From NCBI GenBank assembly GCA_026987995.1, contig JALSMC010000258.1:1-8596 (forward strand): a stretch of 8,596 bases of DNA, given 5' to 3'. Position 1 is the first letter of the stretch; every line of letters starts with the position of its first letter. The notes under the pieces were generated by a model. The model was given only the letters and a program-made list of their open reading frames with translations. It ran no database searches and was not told where the DNA came from. Both the position numbers and the translations under genes were made by a program. Shown one piece after another: positions 1-6,483 of this stretch. This stretch comes from Sulfurimonas sp. GTDB taxonomy: Bacteria > Campylobacterota > Campylobacteria > Campylobacterales > Sulfurimonadaceae.

Positions 1-14
1 TGCTTTTTTAGTAC

Positions 15-1070
15 TTACATACTGTACATAATAAGCTCAATAGCCTCTAACACATCTTTGTTAGTGAGTGAGTTAGTGTTTGCATAAGCCAAACATGCAC
101 CAGCTCCAACTCCCTCTTTTGCTTCACCCTCATCATATTTTTTTAGTACTGGTATCTCCGCGTTTGCAAAAGAAAAGTCAGTATAAATGGCGTTTGGAGT
201 GTAGCTTAGTTGTTCTAGTATGTGTTTTATATTTGAGTTTGTGTCATTTGCTACCCATCCTGTTGTGGCTAGAGTGATGTTCTCTGACTTTAGACGCATC
301 AACACATCTTCACGGAGTTTGTCTGCTACAAGAAGACAAGCTGCCATCTGTGTTCCACCTGCCAAAACAACATGAAAGCGTCTACTCGCTTCAAGTAAAA
401 AACCAGCACAGAAGATGAGCATATTATCACTTACTAAAGAGAGCTTCTCAAATGTACTCATATCATCACTAACTAGAGCTAATGCCGTGTTTATAGTCTG
501 GCTTCTTACATCATCTGGTACATTTAAAAAGCTTGAAGAGAAGTCATCAGCAACATCATAGCCAAGAGCTAAAGCTGTTGCTGTCGCTGTAGTTGTACCA
601 CTTGGAGTAGACTCACTGAGAATAAGATAAGCACCTTTAAGCTCGTAAGTTCTACCAAACGCCATCCCTTTAGCAAATACTTCCTCTGCGTTTATACCCG
701 CACCAGTAGCAATAGACTCTGATGGCTTTATGTCAAAGTTATGTAACTGTGTCTGCTGTGGTTTTATTTCTAAACCTAAGTCAAGAGTCTCAATAGTACT
801 AAATGCACAAAGGTTATGAACCGCTCTAGTGATAAGAGCAGGAGTAGGAACACCTGATGGCGTTTCAGCAATCTCAGGCATAGAGAAGAGTTTTTGAGTG
901 CTAATAAACTCAGCATCAAGAGTTGGTGTATAAGGAATCTTCCCAGGAATACCAGCTTGTGTTATCCCTGCTATCTCACATGTCTTAGTAACCGAGGCAG
1001 CAAGTAAAAAGTCTGCTTTTCCCTCAGGTAGTGTCGTTTCTTTGTTTGTAAAAATGTTATATGTTTTCAT
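15..1070 (-). CDS. cobT: CobT-type nicotinate-nucleotide phosphoribosyltransferase, archaeal/cyanobacterial (TIGR00303/UPF0284) class
   Basis: This 351-residue cytoplasmic enzyme should transfer phosphoribose from nicotinate mononucleotide to the lower-ligand base, giving the alpha-riboside phosphate used to close the nucleotide loop of cobamides. It reads like the TIGR00303 (formerly UPF0284) branch known from methanogens and cyanobacteria, not the classical Salmonella-type CobT. Visible motifs are PSGVPTPALITRA (71-83), the Ser/Thr/Gly-rich loop beginning ESTPSGTTTATA (153-164), LAGGTQMAA (236-244), TTGWVANDTNSNI (269-281) and KEGVGAGA (318-325). Glu319 in that last motif is the likely counterpart of the catalytic glutamate in the EGTGA motif of classical CobT; that equivalence is my inference. 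The ATG is preceded by AGGAAA at a suitable distance. The gene lies 31 bases after the MFS gene and is probably the last visible gene of the cobQ-cbiB-MFS-cobT operon. The family is confident; the base specificity cannot be read from sequence. Confidence 0.88.
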   Translation of the reverse strand: MKTYNIFTNKETTLPEGKADFLLAASVTKTCEIAGITQAGIPGKIPYTPTLDAEFISTQKLFSMPEIAETPSGVPTPALITRAVHNLCAFSTIETLDLGLEIKPQQTQLHNFDIKPSESIATGAGINAEEVFAKGMAFGRTYELKGAYLILSESTPSGTTTATATALALGYDVADDFSSSFLNVPDDVRSQTINTALALVSDDMSTFEKLSLVSDNMLIFCAGFLLEASRRFHVVLAGGTQMAACLLVADKLREDVLMRLKSENITLATTGWVANDTNSNIKHILEQLSYTPNAIYTDFSFANAEIPVLKKYDEGEAKEGVGAGACLAYANTNSLTNKDVLEAIELIMYSM

Positions 1071-1101
1071 CTGTTTCCTGATATAAGTGTATAAAAAGCT
1101 A

Positions 1102-2346
1102 CTAAGCTAATTGTCTTTTTTGCATAGATTTTACATTTTTAAGCATAAGAAGAGAGGCTAATAGTGCCACAAAGAAAAGCCCTATAAATACATAAAGTGT
1201 ACCAGTGTAGCTTCCCGTTGAGTCTTTAACATAAGCGATGATGATAGGACCAGCAAGTCCTGCTAAAGCCCATGCAGTAAGTATGTACCCGTGAATAGCA
1301 CCAAGCTCTTTTGTTCCAAATATATCGCCAATATATGCAGGAATGGAAGCAAAAGCACCACCGTAACAAGTCATAATGTAATAGAGAAGCACTTGAAATA
1401 ATAATATACTCGTGATAGTTGTTAATAGATAAAACGCAATGATTTGTGTCACAAAGAAGATGATAAAAACAACAGGTCGACTCAAGTAGTCAGAGATACT
1501 AGCCCATGCAATTCGCCCAGCACCATTAAAAATACCCATAAAACCAACTGCAGATGCAGCAGCTAGAGCAGAGATGCCTATGACTTCTTGAAGAAGAGGG
1601 GAGGCAACAGAGATGATAGCGATACCACAAGTTACATTGATAAAAAGCATAATCCAGAGACCGTAAAATCTAGCAGTACTAATGGCTTCTTTGCGCGTGA
1701 TGTTTACTAAGTCTTGCTTGATAGTTTTCTTACCTGATGCAACAGCCTCTTTGAAGCCCTCTGGCATATAGCCCTCAGGAGGGTTTTGTAGATACTGTGC
1801 AGCACTAAACATGATGATAAAATAGATAGAACCCAAAGTATAAAAAGTAGCAGATATGCCAACAGAGTCTATAAGAATTTTTATAGCTGGTCCAGAGATG
1901 GCAGAAGCAAATCCAAAGCCCATGATGGCAAGTCCCGTAGCCATTCCACGTCTGTCAGGAAACCATTTCACAAGCATAGAGACAGGAGAGATATAGCCTA
2001 TTCCAAGTCCAGCACCACCTAAAAGACCGTAAGTCAGATACAAAAGCACCTTAGACTCTAAGTGAATGGCAAAACCAGCTCCAACTGTTCCAAGACCAAA
2101 TAAAATAGCAGCAAGAGTAGCCGCCACTCTAGGACCTTTAGCCTCAACAAATTTTCCCATAAGGGCAGCAGAGAGACCCAAAAAGAAGATAGCAACTGAA
2201 AATGTAATAGTTACATCTGTGAGCGACCATTGCATCGCCGACTGTATAGGGTTGACATAAACACTCCAAGCATAGACTGAACCTATGCACATGTGAATAG
2301 CCATAGCAGAGACTACCATGAGCCATCTATTTTTTACTTTTGTCAT
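1102..2346 (-). CDS. MFS transporter of the oxalate/formate antiporter (OFA) family
   Basis: This 414-residue inner-membrane carrier has about 12 hydrophobic segments, six on each side of a charged central loop (about 190-225). The first segment, with IHMCIGSVYAWSVY (17-30), and the loop WFPDRRGMATGLA (128-140) are typical of the OFA family (OxlT, YhjX). GRIAWASISDYLSR (277-290) is the usual motif A in the loop after segment 8, and YILTAWALAGLAGP (354-367) matches the OFA pattern in segment 11. Known relatives carry small carboxylates such as oxalate/formate or pyruvate, but the substrate here is not readable. ATG follows AAGGATAA by a normal distance. It sits 71 bases after cbiB and 31 bases before cobT, so it may be co-transcribed with cobamide genes, although no family member is known to me as a B12 transporter. 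Family call confident; role open. Confidence 0.88.
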   Translation of the reverse strand: MTKVKNRWLMVVSAMAIHMCIGSVYAWSVYVNPIQSAMQWSLTDVTITFSVAIFFLGLSAALMGKFVEAKGPRVAATLAAILFGLGTVGAGFAIHLESKVLLYLTYGLLGGAGLGIGYISPVSMLVKWFPDRRGMATGLAIMGFGFASAISGPAIKILIDSVGISATFYTLGSIYFIIMFSAAQYLQNPPEGYMPEGFKEAVASGKKTIKQDLVNITRKEAISTARFYGLWIMLFINVTCGIAIISVASPLLQEVIGISALAAASAVGFMGIFNGAGRIAWASISDYLSRPVVFIIFFVTQIIAFYLLTTITSILLFQVLLYYIMTCYGGAFASIPAYIGDIFGTKELGAIHGYILTAWALAGLAGPIIIAYVKDSTGSYTGTLYVFIGLFFVALLASLLMLKNVKSMQKRQLA

Positions 2347-2365
2347 TAGACTTATCCTTAATAAT

Positions 2366-2395
2366 TTGTATCATAATATGAATAGAAGTATACAA
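2366..2395. repeat. Short inverted repeat upstream of the MFS gene
   Basis: TTGTAT (2366-2371) and ATACAA (2390-2395) are perfect 6-base inverted arms separated by 18 bases, lying in the 71-base gap between cbiB and the MFS gene. There is no T-run or GC-rich stem, so this is not a Rho-independent terminator. It could be paired operator half-sites or part of a weak promoter for the MFS gene, but an AT-rich 6-base repeat may arise by chance. Confidence 0.25.
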
Positions 2396-2417
2396 TAGTT
2401 TCATCCATTTTGTAGTT

Positions 2418-3260
2418 TTAAATGATGGCTAATGCCTTATGTATATCGTACTCTTCTATGTACTCTTTACCGACTCCAAATGTTGCCTTATGTTTCATCT
2501 TGCCAAAGTAAGAGGTGTCACCTCCGAGTTTGACATCGAGGGCGAGAGCCATAGCTGTTATAGGGTGTCCTGCGTTTGGCGAGTCGTGTTTTTTCCCATC
2601 TTTGTAAAAGGCGAAGATGTCTTTTTGTTTGGCTAGATACATGATGAGAAGTGCTGTTAAACGCGAGGGGATGAAGTTGAGTATGTCATCTAGGATTGCA
2701 GAAGCTTTTCCGTAGTTCTCGTACTTTTCATTTCTGTAGCCTACCATGGAGTCAAGAGTATTGACTGTTTTGTAAAAAACTATGCCGGGGAGTCCAAAAA
2801 AGAGTAAAAAAAGAAGTGGGGCTATAACACCATCACTTAGGTTCTCTGCATAAGTTTCTATGGTTGCTTTGTAAATATCGCTATCACTTAACTCTTTTGT
2901 ATCACGACTTACAAGCATAGAAATTGCATGGCGTTTATCATCTGCTGTAGTTACACCAAGTACAGCCTCTCTTAGCATATTGTGGGCTATAAATATTGAA
3001 GCGATTAGTGAAGAGAAGAAGATATAAAGAGGGGTAGTGAGCTCTTGTAAAAAAAGATCTATTGCTATTGCAATGAATAGAGGGATACTAAGGGTAAAAA
3101 GAAGTAAAAATACCCCTCTCAAAATAGTGTCCTTATAGTATCTCTGCTCAAAGTATGAGATAAGCTCCCCTATAAAAATCACAGGATGTTTGATAAAAGC
3201 AAACTCACCAAACAAACGGTCGATAACGTAAGCTAAAACAGTTATAAAAATATTACTCAT
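2418..3260 (-). CDS. cbiB: Adenosylcobinamide-phosphate synthase CbiB (CobD in the aerobic-pathway nomenclature)
   Basis: This integral membrane enzyme of 280 residues condenses adenosylcobyric acid with (R)-1-amino-2-propanol O-phosphate (or a related amino alcohol phosphate) to give adenosylcobinamide phosphate. The family signatures appear in order: DRLFGEF then KHPVIFIGELI (24-34), RDTKELSDSDIYKATIET (119-136) followed by YAENLSDGVIAP (137-148), NTLDSMVGYRNEKY (167-180) and SPNAGHPITAMALAL (227-241). Hydrophobic segments lie around 49-70, 76-93 and 145-163. The length is slightly below the usual 300-320 residues, with no motif lost. Its ATG overlaps the end of cobQ by 8 bases, which implies translational coupling and one transcript. 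It consumes the product of CobQ and also that of CobD, encoded in the neighbouring operon. Confidence 0.95.
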   Translation of the reverse strand: MSNIFITVLAYVIDRLFGEFAFIKHPVIFIGELISYFEQRYYKDTILRGVFLLLFTLSIPLFIAIAIDLFLQELTTPLYIFFSSLIASIFIAHNMLREAVLGVTTADDKRHAISMLVSRDTKELSDSDIYKATIETYAENLSDGVIAPLLFLLFFGLPGIVFYKTVNTLDSMVGYRNEKYENYGKASAILDDILNFIPSRLTALLIMYLAKQKDIFAFYKDGKKHDSPNAGHPITAMALALDVKLGGDTSYFGKMKHKATFGVGKEYIEEYDIHKALAII

Positions 3261-4641
3261 TTAGGGCATCCACTATGGCTTGCATATTGATGTTTTCATC
3301 TATGTGAGAAGCAAATTGTGCTATGGCATCTTTTTTGTATTTTTTAAAGTTGTAGCCTTTGTAATCTGGGTTAATTTCTTGGAAGATATACTCTCTCATG
3401 GAGTCGTTATCAAAAAGCCCATGGATGAAAGTTCCGTAGAAGTTTTTCTTCTCTTTACACCGCTTTTTTGTAATGCCATTATGTATCTCATAGCCATCAA
3501 TCATAATGCCAAATATATTGTAACTTCCTTTTTTTACTATCTTCTCTTTGGCAAATGTGACATCGCCTTTGAGTCGTCCAAAGCCTTTGACTTCTTTGTA
3601 GTCAGATTCTATTTTTTCGGTGTCGATAATCCTCTCAAACATCATCTCATAACCCCCACAAATAGCTACTAGTGGAGTTTTTTTGCAAGAGAGAATTTTC
3701 TCAAAATCTCGCTCCATAAGCCAAGCTAAATCATCTATAACTCGTTTGCTCCCTGGAAGTATTGCTAAATCACAAGAGTGCATCTCACTTACAGAACTTA
3801 TAAAACGCAGCTCTATCTCAGAGTCAGCTATAAGTGGTTCAAAGTCTGTGAAGTTTGACATGTGTGGGAGTTTGATAACTCCTACTGTTATGATAGCTTT
3901 TTGTGTGTCTTGAGTGTAGTTTATCAGCGACTCAGAGTCTTCAAATCCAAGGTTAAAAGGCTTAAAAGGTACAACTCCTAAAACAGGAATCTTAAACTCT
4001 TTTTCTATGATGTTCACACCCTCATCAAAAAGACTCATATCACCTTGAAATTTGTTTATAACAACACCTATAACGTTTTTACGAAGTTTGTTAGGGAGTA
4101 AGTTATAAACGCCATAGATGGAAGCAAAAACACCACCGCGTTGTATATCTGCTACGAGGACGATTTTTGTGTTAAACTCATCGGCTACATAGATGTTAGA
4201 GAGGTCTTTGTTCATAAGGTTTAACTCGACTGGACTTCCAGCCCCCTCTGCAACAACACACTCAAACTCATCCTTGAGTGACTCAAATGCAGACTTAACA
4301 ATGGGTTGAAGTTTTTTGATGTTACGGTAATACTCCCAAACATCAGTATTGCCAACACTTTTACCGTTTATAATCATATGTGCTTTTGATTTACCACCTG
4401 ATTTTAAGAGTATGGGATTAAAAGAGGGTCGCGTTTGAAGTCCTATAGCTTCTGCTGCAAAAGCTTGAGGTATAGCTATCTCCCCACTATCTATATCAGT
4501 AACTAAAGAGTTGTTAGAGACATTTTGAGCTTTAAAAGGAGCTACTTTTATACCGCGTTTATGCAGAAGATATGTAATAGCAAACGCGAGAGTAGATTTC
4601 CCCGCATCGCTACTTGTTCCGAAGATGCTAAGAGAGTTCAT
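3253..4641 (-). CDS. cobQ: Cobyric acid synthase (CobQ/CbiP)
   Basis: This cytoplasmic amidotransferase of 462 residues uses glutamine and ATP to amidate four peripheral carboxylates (b, d, e, g side chains) of adenosylcobyrinate diamide, yielding cobyric acid. The N-terminal dethiobiotin-synthetase-like ATPase domain has the P-loop GTSSDAGKST (8-17), FKAQNVSNNS (36-45) and VVAEGAGSP (129-137). The C-terminal class I-like glutamine amidotransferase domain has LAILPGSKRVIDDLAWL (292-308), the presumed nucleophile Cys328 in AICGGYEMM, DGYEIHNG (382-389) and the presumed catalytic His407 in GTFIHGLFDND. The length is a little under the usual 480-510. The ATG is preceded by AAAGG seven bases upstream, and a strong promoter lies just before it, so this is the first gene of the leftward operon cobQ-cbiB-MFS-cobT. 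It is divergent from the nitrobindin-like gene, with 89 bases between them. Confidence 0.96.
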   Translation of the reverse strand: MNSLSIFGTSSDAGKSTLAFAITYLLHKRGIKVAPFKAQNVSNNSLVTDIDSGEIAIPQAFAAEAIGLQTRPSFNPILLKSGGKSKAHMIINGKSVGNTDVWEYYRNIKKLQPIVKSAFESLKDEFECVVAEGAGSPVELNLMNKDLSNIYVADEFNTKIVLVADIQRGGVFASIYGVYNLLPNKLRKNVIGVVINKFQGDMSLFDEGVNIIEKEFKIPVLGVVPFKPFNLGFEDSESLINYTQDTQKAIITVGVIKLPHMSNFTDFEPLIADSEIELRFISSVSEMHSCDLAILPGSKRVIDDLAWLMERDFEKILSCKKTPLVAICGGYEMMFERIIDTEKIESDYKEVKGFGRLKGDVTFAKEKIVKKGSYNIFGIMIDGYEIHNGITKKRCKEKKNFYGTFIHGLFDNDSMREYIFQEINPDYKGYNFKKYKKDAIAQFASHIDENINMQAIVDALNE

Positions 4642-4664
4642 AAGAGAGCCTTTTTATTTTACTA

Positions 4665-4692
4665 ATTATACACTCAAGAGTTTTTAAGTCAA
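4665..4692 (-). promoter_or_regulatory. Sigma70-type promoter of the cobQ operon
   Basis: On the minus strand, TTGACT (4692-4687) and TATAAT (4670-4665) are separated by 16 bases, and a TG lies directly before the -10 box. Transcription would start near 4658, leaving a leader of under 20 bases before the cobQ ATG at 4641. That is too short for a cobalamin riboswitch. The 10-base near-palindrome ACTCAAGAGT (4672-4681, ACTC/GAGT arms) falls inside the spacer and could be an operator, though it may be chance. Confidence 0.7.
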
Positions 4693-4730
4693 GTAGTGTC
4701 ACAATGATTTTAAATATTTAAGGAGTTATC

Positions 4731-5267
4731 ATGGATGTAGATTATGGACCGCTAACAAAGATTATAGGTACTTGGATAGGAGATAAGGGAACAGATATCG
4801 CACCTGATCCCGATGAAGGTAAGGAGATAAACAAGTTTAGAGAGACTATTATCTTTACAGCTATAGGCACTGTGACAAATGCAGAGGAGCAGACTTTAGC
4901 CGCTGTTCATTATGTACTCAATGTAAACCGTATAAATGATAATGCTCCCATCCACCACCAAACTGGTTACTGGATGTGGGATAAAGAAAAAAATGAGGTC
5001 ATGCACTCTGTGGCAATTCCAAGAGCAGTATGTGTTGTGGCTAGTGGAAAAGCAGTTGTAAGTGAAGAGGGTGTATCTATAGAAGTTTCAACGGATGCTT
5101 CAGGAGTTGTGCAAACTGACTTTATGTCTAAAAAAGCTAAAACAACTTCTTTTAAAAATAGCCTCAAAATCACAGGTGACACTCTCCACTATTTTGAGAC
5201 AACTATGGTAGACATCTATGGCAATAGTTTTGAGCATACGGATGAGAATACCTTAGAGAGAGCCTAG
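4731..5267 (+). CDS. Nitrobindin/THAP4-like heme-binding beta-barrel protein (DUF1794/FABP-like)
   Basis: This 178-residue soluble protein has the layout of the nitrobindin-like 10-stranded beta-barrel family. It has an early LTKIIGTWIGDKGTD (8-22) resembling the LxGTWxGxGxG opening, a central HHQTGYWMWDKEKNEV (75-90) matching the E/QTGxWR strand region, and the ending FEHTDENTLERA (167-178). His169 is the candidate axial heme ligand, because nitrobindins use a histidine near the C-terminus; this is an inference from position. Characterised relatives bind ferric heme and react with nitric oxide or peroxynitrite. A clear AAGGAG (4720-4725) lies five bases before the ATG. It is the only plus-strand gene inside the cobamide block, divergent from cobQ and convergent with cobD (stops 5 bases apart). 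No signal peptide or membrane segment is visible. Family fairly sure; heme binding and any link to cobamides are unproven. Confidence 0.75.
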   Translation: MDVDYGPLTKIIGTWIGDKGTDIAPDPDEGKEINKFRETIIFTAIGTVTNAEEQTLAAVHYVLNVNRINDNAPIHHQTGYWMWDKEKNEVMHSVAIPRAVCVVASGKAVVSEEGVSIEVSTDASGVVQTDFMSKKAKTTSFKNSLKITGDTLHYFETTMVDIYGNSFEHTDENTLERA

Positions 5268-5272
5268 CAGTT

Positions 5273-6271
5273 TTAGATGCTTGTGAGAGCTTTTTTTAAA
5301 GTCTCGTGAGCCCCAGCATCTTTTACTGCAAAACGTAACCAGTTGTTGTTGAGGTAGTCAAAACTCGCACATTTTCGCACGAGTATTTTTTTCTCTAATA
5401 GTTTTTCCCAAAGTTCTTCACCATTTTCTGTAAGGCACAGTATAAAGTTACTATCACTCTCTACTATCTCTGTAAAGAGTTTAGACTCTGTGAGTATATT
5501 CTGAAGTTCCTCTTTTTGTGTTTTATGAAGTTCTCTGCTTCTTGTAACAAAATCTTCATCACTTAAACGCTGTGTTAAAAAGTTTACATCAAGTTGCGAG
5601 AGGTTCCATAGTGGCATTTGGAGTTTTTGGATGTTTTTCTTATGAGAAAATATCGCTCCAACTCTCACACCAGCACAAGAGTAAAACTTTGAGAAAGACT
5701 GAACTATATAGAGTCTTTTATAACTGTTTATCTCATCTCGCATAGACTCTAACTCTTGGAACTCTAAAAAGCTCTCATCCAAGATGATGGTGCAGTCAAG
5801 TTCCATCCACTTACTCATAAGCTCTTTGATGTTTTCGTAGTATGTTCCCTCTGGTGTTGAAGGATTTACAAAAACAACTATAGAGTCATCAAGGGGTGCT
5901 TGTGTTTCATCTTCTATGCGGTTGATCTTGTAGATGTTCTTTTTCGCTTGCAATGCGGCTTTTTCATATTCACCATACAAAGGGGCATATAAAAATACAT
6001 TCTTGCGTTTAAGAGAAGAAAAAAGCTCATAAATGGCTGTAGTCGCACCGTTAAAAAGTGCTATCTGAGATTTTTTTAGTGCATACTTTTGTGCTAAGAA
6101 CTGACGAAACTCTCTGTACTCACTATCCGGATAGAGTGCTACTTCTTTGCTTGAGAGTGAAAAGTTTATCTCGGGTTGATAGAGGTTAATGTTTGAAGAA
6201 AAGTCAATTATCTCATCAGGGGAGCACTCGATTCTTTTAGCATATTTATATATATTTGCACCGTGTTTCAT
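5273..6271 (-). CDS. cobD: L-threonine-O-3-phosphate decarboxylase (CobD, fold-type I PLP enzyme)
   Basis: This cytoplasmic enzyme of 332 residues should decarboxylate L-threonine phosphate to (R)-1-amino-2-propanol phosphate, the linker that CbiB attaches to cobyric acid. The start KHGANIYKYA (2-11) and DFSSNINL (23-30) are typical of the CobD/CobC branch, which begins with an HGGN-like motif. Further signs of the aspartate-aminotransferase fold are NGATTAIY (74-81), NPSTPEG (136-142, in place of the usual NPNNPTG), Asp165 in LDESFLEF for the PLP ring nitrogen, Lys195 in QSFSKFYSCAGVRVG for the Schiff base, and Arg313 in WLRFAVKD for the carboxylate. Its ATG overlaps the TGA of the RHH-like gene by four bases, so it is the last gene of operon A. 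Histidinol-phosphate aminotransferase is the main alternative, but the N-terminal motif and the context favour CobD. Serine phosphate as a substrate cannot be excluded. Confidence 0.88.
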   Translation of the reverse strand: MKHGANIYKYAKRIECSPDEIIDFSSNINLYQPEINFSLSSKEVALYPDSEYREFRQFLAQKYALKKSQIALFNGATTAIYELFSSLKRKNVFLYAPLYGEYEKAALQAKKNIYKINRIEDETQAPLDDSIVVFVNPSTPEGTYYENIKELMSKWMELDCTIILDESFLEFQELESMRDEINSYKRLYIVQSFSKFYSCAGVRVGAIFSHKKNIQKLQMPLWNLSQLDVNFLTQRLSDEDFVTRSRELHKTQKEELQNILTESKLFTEIVESDSNFILCLTENGEELWEKLLEKKILVRKCASFDYLNNNWLRFAVKDAGAHETLKKALTSI

Positions 6272-6474
6272 ATCTCTACATCATCCCAAAACTCATCAAA
6301 GTCTAAGTTTGTCATAGTGTTTTCGTTAGCAACATCTTTTTCTAAAAGTATTTTGTGTTGCGTTTGGAAGTAGAGTTCAAGGGCTTCATTTATCATAGTA
6401 GACTCATCTTTTTTAAGAATCTGTTTGAAGTTGTCAAGGTTTTCGTAGTTGTCTTGGTTGATAGATATATTCAT
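6268..6474 (-). CDS. Small ribbon-helix-helix-like protein (CopG/antitoxin type), function unknown
   Basis: This 68-residue acidic protein lies between the kinase and cobD. Its N-terminal half looks like a ribbon-helix-helix DNA-binding unit: a short strand MNISINQDNYENL (1-13), a helix through FKQILKKDES (16-25), a turn, and a second helix TMINEALELYFQTQHKI (26-42). The tail is acidic, ending DFDEFWDDVEI (58-68), as in antitoxins whose C-terminus binds a partner. No toxin gene is adjacent. The downstream gene that overlaps it by ATGA is cobD, and the stop of the upstream kinase gene is only nine bases away. The Shine-Dalgarno sequence is weak, so translation is probably coupled. It could be an autoregulator of operon A, a stray antitoxin, or a non-DNA-binding helper. 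The reading frame is well supported by its packing; the fold call is by eye. Confidence 0.6.
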   Translation of the reverse strand: MNISINQDNYENLDNFKQILKKDESTMINEALELYFQTQHKILLEKDVANENTMTNLDFDEFWDDVEI

Positions 6475-6483
6475 ACTGTTATT

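Noticed and set aside
80..277. Plus-strand 65-codon open frame opposite cobT
   Set aside because: It is the complement of the conserved EGVGAGA-containing end of cobT; Leu/His-rich with no start signal.
3280..3913. Plus-strand open frames of 130 and 76 codons antisense to cobQ
   Set aside because: They lie wholly opposite conserved cobQ motifs, have no ribosome site, and their products are shadow-like (Phe/Val-rich or Ser-rich) without any domain.
4642..4730. Cobalamin riboswitch upstream of cobQ
   Set aside because: The promoter sits within about 50 bases of the ATG, leaving a leader of under 20 bases; no B12-box-like sequence is seen.
5262..5300. Possible terminator between the convergent barrel gene and cobD (AGCA/TGCT arms and a later T-run)
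   Set aside because: The stem is only four pairs, the T-run is well removed from it, and most of the sequence is inside the cobD coding region.
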